Shown here in pieces: positions 35,317-43,795 of a stretch of DNA of 64,000 nucleotides. This DNA is from JACCVG01 sp963790245 (GTDB lineage Bacteria > Actinomycetota > Thermoleophilia > Solirubrobacterales > Thermoleophilaceae). The DNA is taken from assembly GCA_963790245.1 (NCBI GenBank), contig CAWBNP010000002.1, positions 744,001 to 808,000 of the forward strand, in the 5' to 3' direction. A program made the position numbers and the translations under genes. Under the pieces are notes generated by a model that was given only the letters and a program-made list of their open reading frames with translations, did no database searches and was not told the DNA's origin. Position 1 is the stretch's first letter, and each line of letters begins with the position of its first letter.

Positions 35317-36675
35317 CTAACGCCCGTAGACCCAGCGCTCCAGCTGCTTGCGCTCGATCTCATCCTGCGCCGCCACCACGTCGGCGATCAGGTCGCGCGT
35401 CGTGAACGGCCGGAACGCGCGCCGTTCGTGCAGGTCGGCGAGGAATGCGAGCAGTTCGCGCTCACCGCCGAGTGCGTCACCCACCTCCGCCAACATCTGC
35501 GCGCCGCGGGAGTAGCCGTCGTTGTCCCACCCCGGTGCGACGGCCCCGCCGCCGCGCGCGAGCTCGGAGCGGTACCCGTCGGGCAGCCGCTTTGCGCGGC
35601 GCTCGCCAAGCCGCTCGAGCACGCTCGCGACCGCCTCGTCGATCCAGGTGTCGCGCCAGGTCCGGTTGACGGCTGAAGCCCCGAAGTACATGTGCGCCAG
35701 CTCGTGCTCGAGCGCTCCGAGCCCCGTGCGGGTTGCGCCGTAGTACTCCATCCCGCTGCTCCAGCCGGTGAGCAGAATGTCCATCCTCGGCATCGGGAAC
35801 GGGCCGAGCCGCTCGACCAGGGCGCGGATCGTGCGCTCGGTCTCCGCGCGGGCCCGCCGGACCTTTCCAGGCGACCGGTCTGAGACGATCCGCACCGCCA
35901 CGCCGTCGACATCGAAGGTTGTCCTGGAGACCGAGGCTGTCGGCATCGTCGCGAAGAACATCGTGTGGCTCGCGATCGGCCGGCCGCTATCGATCTCCCA
36001 CTCCTGGGCGCCCGGGGACTCGATCCGGCGCGCCCCGCCCGAACCGATCGCGGTGTAGGGCCGGTCGCTGTGGATGCGCAGACGGACCCGGTGGCGGGCC
36101 TGCTCTTCCGGCGAGCTCACGGTCGGCCAGATCGTCTCGGTCTCCTCGGGCGGGCCGATCGTGTCGTCAAACTTCATCAGGAACCACCCCGGGTAGGAAT
36201 GGGTCTCGCGGTAGGGCATCGCCCAGCCGACGCGCAGCTCGTGGTCCCCGTCGCCGGCGACCTCCCGCTGAACTTCGAACGCCGGCTCCGCGGAGGGCAG
36301 CGGCCGCAGGCGGCGCAGATCCTCCGGATCCCCGGGGTCGAGCTGCTCGCCGTCGAGCTCGAGCGAGGTCAGCATTTCGCCGGGCGCGGGGCCGTCTCCC
36401 CCCCGAATCGGGTTGAAGTGAAACAGCGGCCGGCTCTGACCCGGGCGCATCCGAAACGCCAGCGTCGCGCTGCCCTCGACCCGCCCCGACCCGGGCCGGT
36501 AGTCGTAGGTCACATCGACTTCGGCGAGATCGATCCGGAACGCGTCGGCGAGTCGAGCAGTGAGCGGGTCATCTGCGGGCGCTGGAACGTCGGTCGCCGG
36601 CCGGCCGCCGCAGCCGGCAAGCAGTACGCCCGCCGCGCAGATGGCGACTGTGGCGGCGCGCGGGCAAATCCGCAT
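35317..36675 (-). CDS. Lipoprotein M1-like (gluzincin) metallopeptidase
   Basis: A 452-residue protein with a lipobox ('VLLAGCGG', Cys at about residue 22). An N-terminal beta-rich domain (about 40-260) resembles the aminopeptidase N saddle. The catalytic part has 'SGMEYYGATRTG' in place of GAMEN, and HELAH followed 18 residues later by Glu in 'WRDTWIDEAVASV', the HEXXH-x18-E zinc site of M1 peptidases. It is much shorter than full aminopeptidase N (about 850), lacking most C-terminal helices. Its ATG directly abuts the rapZ stop, so it is translated from the same message. It probably acts as a membrane-anchored aminopeptidase outside the cell. Confidence 0.82.
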   Translation of the reverse strand: MRICPRAATVAICAAGVLLAGCGGRPATDVPAPADDPLTARLADAFRIDLAEVDVTYDYRPGSGRVEGSATLAFRMRPGQSRPLFHFNPIRGGDGPAPGEMLTSLELDGEQLDPGDPEDLRRLRPLPSAEPAFEVQREVAGDGDHELRVGWAMPYRETHSYPGWFLMKFDDTIGPPEETETIWPTVSSPEEQARHRVRLRIHSDRPYTAIGSGGARRIESPGAQEWEIDSGRPIASHTMFFATMPTASVSRTTFDVDGVAVRIVSDRSPGKVRRARAETERTIRALVERLGPFPMPRMDILLTGWSSGMEYYGATRTGLGALEHELAHMYFGASAVNRTWRDTWIDEAVASVLERLGERRAKRLPDGYRSELARGGGAVAPGWDNDGYSRGAQMLAEVGDALGGERELLAFLADLHERRAFRPFTTRDLIADVVAAQDEIERKQLERWVYGR

Positions 36676-37551
36676 CTACGACCGTCGAGGCGCCCTGTCG
36701 ATGTCGCGGTGCACGACGTCGACGTGGAACTCGCTCCGATCGCCGAACAGCGCCGCGAGCCGCTCGGCGATCACAACCGAACGGTGGCGACCACCCGTGC
36801 AGCCGATTCCGACGGTCAGGTGGGCCTTCCCCTCGCGCAGGTAGGCCGGAAAGAGATACTCGAGCAGCGGCAGCAGCCGGTCGTAGAAGTCGTCGATCCC
36901 CTCGGATTGCTCTACGTAGGAGCGGACCGGCTCGTCGAGTCCCGTCTGATCTCGGAGCTCGGGTTCGTAGTGCGGGTTGGGCAGGAACCGCACGTCGAAG
37001 GACAGGTCGGCGTCGCGCGGCGCACCGTGCTTGAAGCCGAACGTCAAAAAGGTGATCGCAAGACGGCCGCGCTGCTCGCCCTCGACCATCTTGTCGGCAA
37101 CGATCCGTCGCAGCCGGGCGGCCGAGAGGCCGGTCGTGTCGATCACCACGTCCGCGCGCTCGCGAAGCGGCCCGAGCAGTGCCCGCTCGGCGGCGATCGC
37201 CGCGCCGAGCTGACCGGTTCGGCCGAGCGGATGCCTGCGCCGCGTCTCCTTGAACCGATCGACCAGCGTCTCCTCGGAAGCCTCAAGGAACAGCAGCCGG
37301 AAGCCGAGGTTCCGTGCATCGAGATCGTCGATCACCTTGGCGATCCCGGCGAAGAACTCGCCGCCGCGCACATCGGAGACGACCGCCGCCCGCTCGACCT
37401 TGCTGCCCTCGTGCTCGAACAGGTCCGCGAGTGAGCTGATCATCTCCGGCGGGAGGTTGTCGACACAGAAGTAGCCCGCGTCCTCGAAGCAGGCCATCGC
37501 CTGCGACTTGCCGGCTCCGGAGAACCCCGTGATCAAGACGAGATCTTCGAT
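36676..37551 (-). CDS. rapZ: RapZ-family nucleotide-binding regulator
   Basis: A protein of about 291 residues. The N-terminal P-loop domain carries Walker A 'TGFSGAGKSQAMACFED' and 'GYFCVDNLPPEMI'; the C-terminal domain has 'LTFGFKHGAPRDADLSFDVRF' (in two parts) and 'GIGCTGGRHRSVVIAERL', the hallmarks of RapZ/YvcJ. The start is problematic. The frame opens after a TAG at 37561-37563, and the only ordinary start is a TTG at 37536, which would remove most of the first beta strand ('EDLVLITG'). An ATC at 37551 gives a family-like N-terminus and is used here. It lies between uvrC and the M1-like peptidase; yvcK and whiA, its usual partners, are not here. Confidence 0.85.
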   Translation of the reverse strand: MEDLVLITGFSGAGKSQAMACFEDAGYFCVDNLPPEMISSLADLFEHEGSKVERAAVVSDVRGGEFFAGIAKVIDDLDARNLGFRLLFLEASEETLVDRFKETRRRHPLGRTGQLGAAIAAERALLGPLRERADVVIDTTGLSAARLRRIVADKMVEGEQRGRLAITFLTFGFKHGAPRDADLSFDVRFLPNPHYEPELRDQTGLDEPVRSYVEQSEGIDDFYDRLLPLLEYLFPAYLREGKAHLTVGIGCTGGRHRSVVIAERLAALFGDRSEFHVDVVHRDIDRAPRRS

Positions 37552-37588
37552 GTCTGGGTTCTATCGCGTACCGCGGAGGCGGTCGCTG

Positions 37589-39466
37589 CTATCCGGCCTT
37601 GTGCACGTGAGCGTGCACGTCGCGCGCGACCTTGCCCGGTAGGCCGGGAACGGATTCGAGCTCTTCGCGGCTGGCCTGCAGGAACCGTTCGGGAGAGCCG
37701 AAGTGCTCGAGGATCAACCGTTTGCGCGACGGACCGACGCCGGGCAGGTCGTCGAGCACCGAGCGGGTCATCGCGGCGTCGCGACGGCCGCGATGGAACT
37801 CGATCGCGAAGCGGTGCGCCTCGTCACGGACCCGCTGCAGCAGCTGCAGGGGCGCGGAGTCGTGGGGCAGCCGCAGCGGCTCGCGGGCGTTCGGGAGAAA
37901 GACCTCCTCGATCCGCTTCGCGAGACTGACGACCGTCACCCCCCGCTCCCGGAACGCCCCCAGCTCGCGGACCCCCGCCGCGAGCTGGCCCTTGCCGCCG
38001 TCGATCACGATCAGGGAGGGAACCGAGGCGAAGCTCTCGTCGTAGTCGCGCTCGTGCGGAGATCGCTCGCGCTGGGCCTCGTACTGGGCCATGCGACGGG
38101 CGAGCACCTCGCCGATCGCGGCGAAGTCGTCCTGGGCGGCGTCGCGGATCCCGAACCGGCGGTAGTCGGACTTCTTCGGCGCGCCGCCCTCGAAGACAAC
38201 CATCGAAGCGACCGTGTGGGTATCGCCCAGGTTCGAGATGTCGAAGCACTCGATCCGCATCGGGATCCCGTCCATGCCGAGCTCCTTGCGCAGCCCCTCG
38301 AGCGCATCGATCCGCTGGCTGCGCCGGTGCTCGGTGCGCAGCCGGTCCTGGTCGAGCGCGAGCTGGGCGTTACGGGTCGCGAGCTCGTGGATCCGGCGCT
38401 TGTCGCCGCGCTCGGCGTGACGGACCTCGACCGGAGCGCCGCGGCGCTCGGCCAGCAACTCGGCCAGCGGCTCGCTGTCCTCGAGCCCCGCGGGAACGAT
38501 CAGCTGGGGCGGAATCGCCGGTGAGGTCGCGTAGTACTGGAGGATGAACTCCTCCGCAACCTCGGCCTCGTCCCGCAGCGCCGCGTTCTCCAGATAGAAG
38601 CTGTGCCGGTCGGCGAGCACGCCGTCGCGCACCTGGAAGACTTGGGCGTTGGCGTCGGTGCCATCGACCGCGACGGCGATTGCATCGAGCGTTCCGACCG
38701 ATTCGTTGGCGATCCGCTGGCGCTCGAGCAGCGAGCGGACGGCCTGCAACCGATTGCGAAACAGCGCCGCCTGCTCGTACTCCTCCGCGTCGGAGTGGGC
38801 CTGCATCCGGTCCTCGAGATCGCGCTCGATCTGGCGGTAGCGACCCGACAGGAAACGGACGATGATGTCGATGCTGGCGCGGTACTCCTCCTTGGAGATG
38901 TAGTCCACGCAGGGCGCCTGGCACCGCTTGATGTAGTAGTCGAGGCACGGGCTACCGGACTTGCGGCCGGGGGTCTTGCCTTCGCAGGTGCGGAACTGGA
39001 AGACCTTGCCGAGCAGGTTGAGCGTCTCGCGTACCCGCTTGGCGTTGGAGTACGGACCGAAGTAGACGCGCTCCCGACGGTGACGCTCGCGCGTGAAGTA
39101 GACGCGCGGGAAGTCCTCGTCGAGCGAAATCGCGATGTAGGGGTAGGACTTGTCATCGCGCAGGCGGACGTTGAAACGCGGCCGATGGCGCTTAATGAAG
39201 TTCTGCTCCGCGAGCAGCGCCTCCGATTCGGTCTGCGTCGCGACGAAGTCGATCGTCTCAATCTGGGAGAGCATCTCGATGACTCCGCGCGTCGCAGGCT
39301 TCGAGAAATGGGAGCCGACCCGCTTGCGGATCGACTTCGCCTTGCCGACGTAGAGGACCTTGCGGCGAGAGCCGCGGAAGAGGTAGACGCCGGGGCCGTC
39401 GGGAAGTGCCCGCCGCTGCTCGGCCAGCCGCTGCTCGCGAGAACTGAGTTGGGTCGTTGAGGCCAC
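37589..39466 (-). CDS. uvrC: Excinuclease ABC subunit C
   Basis: A 625-residue dual endonuclease of nucleotide excision repair. It has the GIY-YIG domain ('PGVYLFRGSRRKVLYVGKAK'), a Cys-containing segment ('RTCEGKTPGRKSGSPCLDYY'), a UvrBC coiled-coil (UVR) motif near residues 205-240 ('LEDRMQAHSDAEEYEQAALF'), an RNase H-like nuclease domain ('IECFDISNLGDTHTVASMV', 'LIVIDGGKGQL') and C-terminal HhH repeats ('LDDLPGVGPSRKRLILEHFG'). Starts with GTG. Length and order are normal. It is the first gene before rapZ, as in many actinobacteria. Confidence 0.96.
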   Translation of the reverse strand: MASTTQLSSREQRLAEQRRALPDGPGVYLFRGSRRKVLYVGKAKSIRKRVGSHFSKPATRGVIEMLSQIETIDFVATQTESEALLAEQNFIKRHRPRFNVRLRDDKSYPYIAISLDEDFPRVYFTRERHRRERVYFGPYSNAKRVRETLNLLGKVFQFRTCEGKTPGRKSGSPCLDYYIKRCQAPCVDYISKEEYRASIDIIVRFLSGRYRQIERDLEDRMQAHSDAEEYEQAALFRNRLQAVRSLLERQRIANESVGTLDAIAVAVDGTDANAQVFQVRDGVLADRHSFYLENAALRDEAEVAEEFILQYYATSPAIPPQLIVPAGLEDSEPLAELLAERRGAPVEVRHAERGDKRRIHELATRNAQLALDQDRLRTEHRRSQRIDALEGLRKELGMDGIPMRIECFDISNLGDTHTVASMVVFEGGAPKKSDYRRFGIRDAAQDDFAAIGEVLARRMAQYEAQRERSPHERDYDESFASVPSLIVIDGGKGQLAAGVRELGAFRERGVTVVSLAKRIEEVFLPNAREPLRLPHDSAPLQLLQRVRDEAHRFAIEFHRGRRDAAMTRSVLDDLPGVGPSRKRLILEHFGSPERFLQASREELESVPGLPGKVARDVHAHVHKAG

Positions 39467-39516
39467 CCACCGAATCTAGACGGACCCACGGTCCGGACCC
39501 TCTCGATGGCTGCGGG

Positions 39517-40842
39517 TCAGCGAACCAGCTTGACCTCGAAGCCCTGGCCGACGAGCTCGCCCCCGCCTGAGAGCAGGCCGAGGATTTTCGCGACGTAGGC
39601 GCGGGTCTCCGGGTAGGGCGGAATGCACCCGCAGCCCGAAACCGCGCCGGGCCCCGCGTTGTACGCCGCGAGCGCCAGCGGAACGGACGCGAACTGACGC
39701 AAGAGGTCGCGCATCAGGTGGGCCTGGGCGTCGATCGCCCGGTCGGCATCAAACGGGTCCGCCAGACCGTAGGCGCGCGCCGTGCCCGGGACGAACTGCG
39801 CGATTCCCTGGGCACCGGCGCTCGACTGCGCGGCCGGATTGAAGTTGCTCTCCGCGTACAGCTGCGCCGCAAGCAGGCCCGCCGAGACGTTCCAGCGCTG
39901 GGCGGCCATCGCGATCGGCTCCTGGTAGCGCGTCGGAACGAAGGACGGGACCGAGCTGCGGCGGCCGTCGGGCGTTGACCGGGTTCCGAAGCCGACGGAG
40001 GTCGTTCCTGGGTTCCGGGTGTAGCCGAAATGCCAAGGTTCGTGGTCATACCTTTTGAGAAAACCGAATCGCCCTGCGTTGCTCGCCAGCCATCCGTACG
40101 CCGACGCCGGTCCGAGATCGAGCTCGGTTCCGAGCCGATGCAGGCTAGTTCCGGGCGGAGCGACCCACTTCGGGTCTGGGTTGGCCGCAAAAAGGGTGGC
40201 CTGCTCGCCGTCGGTGCGGAACGCACTCGAGATCGTTAGAGCGACTCCCGCCTCCTTGCGTGCCGCCGCGGCCATCCGGTCGAAGGCAAGCGCGACATCC
40301 GGGCGCATCGGCTTGCCCTGGCGATACTCGAGCGGGCCCGAGTACTCCCCGCCAGACGGCTCGGCGGGCGTCGACGGCAGGGCGACCGGGACGATCTCTG
40401 CAACCGCCTGGGCGCTGACCGGGACCTCCGAGTCGACCGGTGCACGAACTGACTGCGCGCCACGAACCCACACCACGACCCGCCGCGGTGCAATCGACTG
40501 CGGGTCGGCGAGCTTGACCCAGCGGTCCTCGATCCTCACCCCGTTCCGTCGCCCGCATCGGACGGCCGCCGCACGCGCAGCGTCCAGGTACCCGGTCCGG
40601 GTGAGATGGCTGGGATTGATCCACCCGTCGGTCAGGCGCGCCGGCTCGAACAGCCGCGGCTGCAGGTCGCGCATCACCTGGGCGGCGCAGATCGCCGCCA
40701 GATCCGCGCCCCGCTGATAGCGAGCCTTGCCGAGCAGCGCCTGCCCGAACGCGCCCGAGACCAGCACGACACAGAGCGCGACCGCGATCGCCCCAACCAC
40801 CAGCACGATCGCCTGGCCCGACTCAGCTGGCCTATCCCCCAT
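39517..40842 (-). CDS. TadG-like membrane anchor fused to VanY-type D,D-carboxypeptidase and SLT transglycosylase
   Basis: A 441-residue three-part protein. Residues 1-60 ('ESGQAIVLVVGAIAVALCVV', then 'GADLAAICAAQ') match the pilin-like N-terminus of TadE/TadG proteins. Residues 165-275 are a VanY-like peptidase with 'SSAFRTDGEQ', zinc ligands His235 and Asp242 in 'SLHRLGTELDLG', and Glu268/His271 in 'DHEPWHFGY'. Residues 305-425 are an SLT lytic transglycosylase with Glu331 in 'LYAESNFNPAAQSSAGAQG' and 'ALAAYNAGPGAVSG'. One protein would thus cut both glycan strands and peptide stems. It lies just downstream of two TadE-like genes and an HD-domain gene. Likely opens the wall locally, perhaps for a pilus-like structure; this is inference. 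Confidence 0.85.
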   Translation of the reverse strand: MGDRPAESGQAIVLVVGAIAVALCVVLVSGAFGQALLGKARYQRGADLAAICAAQVMRDLQPRLFEPARLTDGWINPSHLTRTGYLDAARAAAVRCGRRNGVRIEDRWVKLADPQSIAPRRVVVWVRGAQSVRAPVDSEVPVSAQAVAEIVPVALPSTPAEPSGGEYSGPLEYRQGKPMRPDVALAFDRMAAAARKEAGVALTISSAFRTDGEQATLFAANPDPKWVAPPGTSLHRLGTELDLGPASAYGWLASNAGRFGFLKRYDHEPWHFGYTRNPGTTSVGFGTRSTPDGRRSSVPSFVPTRYQEPIAMAAQRWNVSAGLLAAQLYAESNFNPAAQSSAGAQGIAQFVPGTARAYGLADPFDADRAIDAQAHLMRDLLRQFASVPLALAAYNAGPGAVSGCGCIPPYPETRAYVAKILGLLSGGGELVGQGFEVKLVR

Positions 40843-40919
40843 GGGTCCAGGGTGACCCCGGCCCGCTTGCGCGAGACTTCTCAGCCGTTACGAATCGGCA
40901 CGCCGGGCGCTACTTTCGG

Positions 40920-41543
40920 TTACCGCTCCGTCGCTCCATCCGCTGACGCCTGATCGGCGACGGCCCGGACCAGATCGTCGACCGTCTCGCGTAGCTCGGC
41001 CGCCAGCGGACCCGCGCCGCGTGCGACCAGGACATCCGCGACCGCGCTGTAGTACCAGAGCTGCCCCTCGGCGCTGCCGGCGTTGAAGCGGACCCAGAGC
41101 TGGTCCCCGACCGAGCGGTAGTCGCGCAGCAGCGAACGGGCGTTGTGAAGCTTGTCGGCGGCGACCACGCGCAGCGCGCCCTCGGGCAGGGCGTCTTCGC
41201 GCAAGTGGCGCAGGTACTCGTTCTTGCGCTCGCCCCAGGGCGGCTTCGGGTGGCTGTCGGCGTCGGTGCAACTATCGACGATCGCCAGCACCGCCGGCCC
41301 GAACCGGTCGCCAATCTCGGGTCGGGTTCCGCCGTCGCGCGGCTGATCTTCGATCGCGTCATGCAGCAACGCCGCAATCGCCTCCTGCTCGGACCCCCCG
41401 TCCTCGAGCACCAGGCTGGCCACCGCGAGCAGGTGGCCCATGTAGGGCAAGTCTCCGGGACCTTTGCGGCGATGTCCCGCGTGCAGCTCCGCCGCATAGG
41501 TGAGCGCCTCGGTGAACCGCTCGCTGAGCAGACGGGGCTTCAC
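40920..41543 (-). CDS. HD-domain phosphohydrolase, (p)ppGpp-hydrolase-like
   Basis: A 207-residue single-domain protein. 'AAELHAGHRRKGPGDLPYMGH' starts the fold as in the RelA/SpoT hydrolase domain; the HD motif is in 'AIAALLHDAIEDQ' and a later Asp in 'VVAADKLHNARSLLRD'. These match small alarmone hydrolases (Mesh1/SAH-like), although the substrate is not certain. There is no synthetase or TGS domain. The GTG at 41543 is chosen; an ATG at 41597 would overlap the upstream gene by 16 nt. A possible (p)ppGpp link to the neighbouring wall genes is speculative. Confidence 0.82.
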   Translation of the reverse strand: MKPRLLSERFTEALTYAAELHAGHRRKGPGDLPYMGHLLAVASLVLEDGGSEQEAIAALLHDAIEDQPRDGGTRPEIGDRFGPAVLAIVDSCTDADSHPKPPWGERKNEYLRHLREDALPEGALRVVAADKLHNARSLLRDYRSVGDQLWVRFNAGSAEGQLWYYSAVADVLVARGAGPLAAELRETVDDLVRAVADQASADGATER

Positions 41544-41581
41544 GGTTTCTAGTCTGACGGGACGGCGAGAACTGATCACTG

Positions 41582-42256
41582 TCACGGAACCTTGCATAGG
41601 TCACCGAGGTTGGTGGCGCCGCCCCAGAGAGGGCCGGTCGGCCGGACCCCCGCCCGGACCAACCGTGCAGCTAGGCCGGCATCCGGAAGCAGCACGTCGG
41701 CTTCAGCGCCCGACTCGACACGGTTGATCACCACCAAGGGCGCGGCGCCGACCGCCATCACCTCGCCCGCCACGAGAGTGAGCAGCGCGCCGTCCGCATC
41801 GGCGCCCGCGACCAGCACGCAGAGGTCGGCGAGCGAAGCGGCTATCGCCCAGTTGGCTCCGTACCCGACCTCGGCAACGACGGGGGCGAGTCCGCGCGAA
41901 TGGTCGACGGCGCTGCGAAGCCCGTCGGGAGGCAGGAACGCCAGCCGCCCCCGACCGCTTGCCGAACCCCCCAGTTTCCGTGCCAATCGCCCACCGGCCC
42001 CGGGCCAACCCCACCCGCCCGGCCGCTCGCTGCTCACGACGACCGCCGCGCTGCCCTCGGATCGCTCGGCGAGCGCAAGCGCCAGCAACCGAGCGACGGT
42101 CGTCGTGCCGCAGCCCGGCGCCATGCCGATCACGGCGACGACAAGGGCGTCGGTCAACACCCGCGTGGAGAGGGCCGGGCGCTCGATCGGCTCGATCAGG
42201 AATCCGACGGCCGCCTTCCAGAGCTCGGCCACCGGCCGGCGGGTGATCGCGCTCAC
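41582..42256 (-). CDS. P-loop protein of the Tad-like operon (TadZ/CpaE-like candidate)
   Basis: A 224-residue protein. A variant Walker A, G-M-A-P-G-C-G-T-T-T, lies in 'AVIGMAPGCGTTTVARLLAL'; later 'RGLAPVVAEVGYGANWAI' and 'AAPLVVINRVESGAEADVL' resemble the switch and NTP-base regions of MinD/ParA-like ATPases. It lacks the classical GKGGxGK signature lysine. The GTG start shares bases with the TadE-like stop (GTGA), so it is coupled to the pilin-like genes, and CpaE/TadZ ATPases localise Tad pilus machinery. The call rests mostly on context and the P-loop. Confidence 0.62.
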   Translation of the reverse strand: MSAITRRPVAELWKAAVGFLIEPIERPALSTRVLTDALVVAVIGMAPGCGTTTVARLLALALAERSEGSAAVVVSSERPGGWGWPGAGGRLARKLGGSASGRGRLAFLPPDGLRSAVDHSRGLAPVVAEVGYGANWAIAASLADLCVLVAGADADGALLTLVAGEVMAVGAAPLVVINRVESGAEADVLLPDAGLAARLVRAGVRPTGPLWGGATNLGDLCKVP

Positions 42257-42594
42257 GGAGCCCGGACCGAAGCGCGCGCCTCCACGACGAGCGCGTCGCC
42301 AACCGCCCGGATGGGCGAGCTCGGCCGCAACTCGACGCGCACCGTGCCGCCATCGACCTCGGTGCGCAGATCGGAGTTCCGGGCGCCGGGGACCGCCGCA
42401 AGTGCGGCGTCGGCCGCGCTGCCGCCCCCGGCCAACGCGAGAGCGCCGGCCTCGGCCGCGGCCCCGGCAAGAACCGTTGCGTGCCCGACCGCGAGTAGCT
42501 GGAAACAAGCGATACCGACCACGGTCACCGCGGGCAGCGCTCCGAGCAGCTCGATGGTCGCCTGCCCGCTCGACTGCTTCAGCCGCGCAGCCAT
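42253..42594 (-). CDS. TadE-like pilus-associated protein 2
   Basis: A 113-residue protein with the TadE signature: basic start, then 'SSGQATIELLGALPAVTVVG' with Glu five after Gly-Gln and a single membrane helix, then a small beta-rich domain ending 'VVEARASVRAP'. Such minor pilin-like proteins are processed by a prepilin peptidase in Tad systems. It shares one base with the preceding TadE-like gene (TGATG) and overlaps the next gene by GTGA. Confidence 0.8.
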   Translation of the reverse strand: MAARLKQSSGQATIELLGALPAVTVVGIACFQLLAVGHATVLAGAAAEAGALALAGGGSAADAALAAVPGARNSDLRTEVDGGTVRVELRPSSPIRAVGDALVVEARASVRAP

Positions 42595-42959
42595 CACGGG
42601 GCGACTCCCGCGCCGGCCGCCGCGGGCAGGCCGCTGGCGACCTCGATCGGAACCCGCAGCGAGCCCGCCGAGATCAGCAGCGGGAGCTCGAAAGACAGTT
42701 CAACGCCTTGCTCTTCGGCCCTGACCTTCAAGCGGTGCTCGAACGCGTCCGGCAGGGCGCTGCGTGCGGCCCGGTCGGGATCCCCGCCGACGAGCGCCGT
42801 GCGCGCCGCGACGCGCGCGGCGTTCGCGCCGGCCCAGAGGGCGTATCCGCCGATCGCGCACTGGATCAGCAGTGCTCCGATCAGGATGAGGAACGGCAGC
42901 GCCGCGACCATCTCGACACTCGCCTGACCCGGCGACCCCCGAGCCGGCCTCCCCGACAT
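42594..42959 (-). CDS. TadE-like pilus-associated protein 1
   Basis: A 121-residue protein with 'GSPGQASVEMVAALPFLILI', the GQxxVE prepilin-like motif and one helix, followed by an alpha/beta extracytoplasmic domain ('VAARTALVGGDPDRAARSAL'). Typical of actinobacterial TadE-like proteins. The start overlaps the stop of the Cys-rich protein gene as TGATG. TadA, TadB and TadC are not in the window, so any secretion motor must be encoded elsewhere. Confidence 0.82.
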   Translation of the reverse strand: MSGRPARGSPGQASVEMVAALPFLILIGALLIQCAIGGYALWAGANAARVAARTALVGGDPDRAARSALPDAFEHRLKVRAEEQGVELSFELPLLISAGSLRVPIEVASGLPAAAGAGVAP

Positions 42960-43243
42960 CACTGGACCTCGCAGGACCAGGCCAGCCGCCGGCCCGGCAG
43001 CGGGTGCGGCCGGTTCGCGATCCGTCGGCAGGCGCGGCCGGTGTTGCAGTAGCGCAGGCCCGTTCGATCGCAGTAGCGCGCGAGGCCCGGCCCGCAGTGC
43101 AGGTCACCCATCGTCCGGCAATCCCAGCGCTTGGAATCCTCGCGCACGACCGCGTTGACCGGCCCGGCCGAGACCAACAGCGTGCCAACGATCGTGGCAA
43201 CAGCGATCCACGCTCGTCCGGTTCCCGTCGTGGGACTTCTCAT
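42959..43243 (-). CDS. Small exported Cys-rich protein
   Basis: A 94-residue protein with a signal peptide ('RAWIAVATIVGTLLVSAGPV', cleavage near 'VNA'). The mature part of about 60 residues has six cysteines ('WDCRTMG', 'LHCGPG', 'RYCDRT', 'RYCNTG', 'ACRRIA', 'SCEVQ'), enough for three disulfides. No family recognised. A longer frame opens at 43297, but the ATG at 43243 directly precedes the signal peptide. It begins the overlapping run with the two TadE-like genes and may be an exported partner of that system. Confidence 0.6.
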   Translation of the reverse strand: MRSPTTGTGRAWIAVATIVGTLLVSAGPVNAVVREDSKRWDCRTMGDLHCGPGLARYCDRTGLRYCNTGRACRRIANRPHPLPGRRLAWSCEVQ

Positions 43244-43321
43244 CGCCCAACCGTGACGCCGCCCGCGCACCCCCACGACACCCCGCCGCAACATCACTGC
43301 ACGGCGAGAGCGACTAAACGT

Positions 43322-43795
43322 TCACAGAGCGCGGCGCATCAGCACCCGCGTCTCGCCCTGATCGGCTTCGGCGCTGAAGCCGTGCCGCCGGTAGAGGCCC
43401 AGCGCCGCCGCATTGCCGGTGTCGGTGTCGAGTTCGATTCGACAACATGCCCGCGCCCGCGCGCGCGCGAAGGACGCCTCGATCAACGCACCGCCGAGCC
43501 CGCTCCGCCGCGCTGCGGGACGGACGTAGAGGTCTTCGAGCCAGCAGTCGGGTGCCGAGTACCAGACACCGTGGCGGTAGCGCAGCTGACAGACCGCCTC
43601 GCCCTCGCCCTCGGGCGTCGGCGCCGCCAGAAGGTACTCGCAGCCCGCATCGGCCAGCAACAGCTCGACGCTGGCGAGCAGTGCACCGTCATCCGGAACC
43701 GAGCGCCCCATCCAGTCGCGGAACTCGCCGAGCAGACCCGCGATCGCGTGCGCCTCGGCCGCGCCGGCGACCCAGACCCGCGCGACCCCGCTCAC
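43322..43795 (-). CDS. GNAT-family N-acetyltransferase
   Basis: A 157-residue acetyl-CoA-dependent transferase. The acetyl-CoA loop is in 'LEDLYVRPAARRSGLGGALI' (R-x-x-G-x-G type), followed by 'IELDTDTGNAAALGLYRRHGF', the usual C-terminal GNAT block. Substrate unknown. The GTG start overlaps the stop of the upstream membrane protein gene (GTGA). Confidence 0.87.
   Translation of the reverse strand: MSGVARVWVAGAAEAHAIAGLLGEFRDWMGRSVPDDGALLASVELLLADAGCEYLLAAPTPEGEGEAVCQLRYRHGVWYSAPDCWLEDLYVRPAARRSGLGGALIEASFARARARACCRIELDTDTGNAAALGLYRRHGFSAEADQGETRVLMRRAL

Noticed and set aside
39517..42959. Complete Tad pilus locus
   Set aside because: No TadA ATPase, TadB/C platform, secretin or prepilin peptidase is in the window, so only accessory TadE/TadG-like parts can be claimed.
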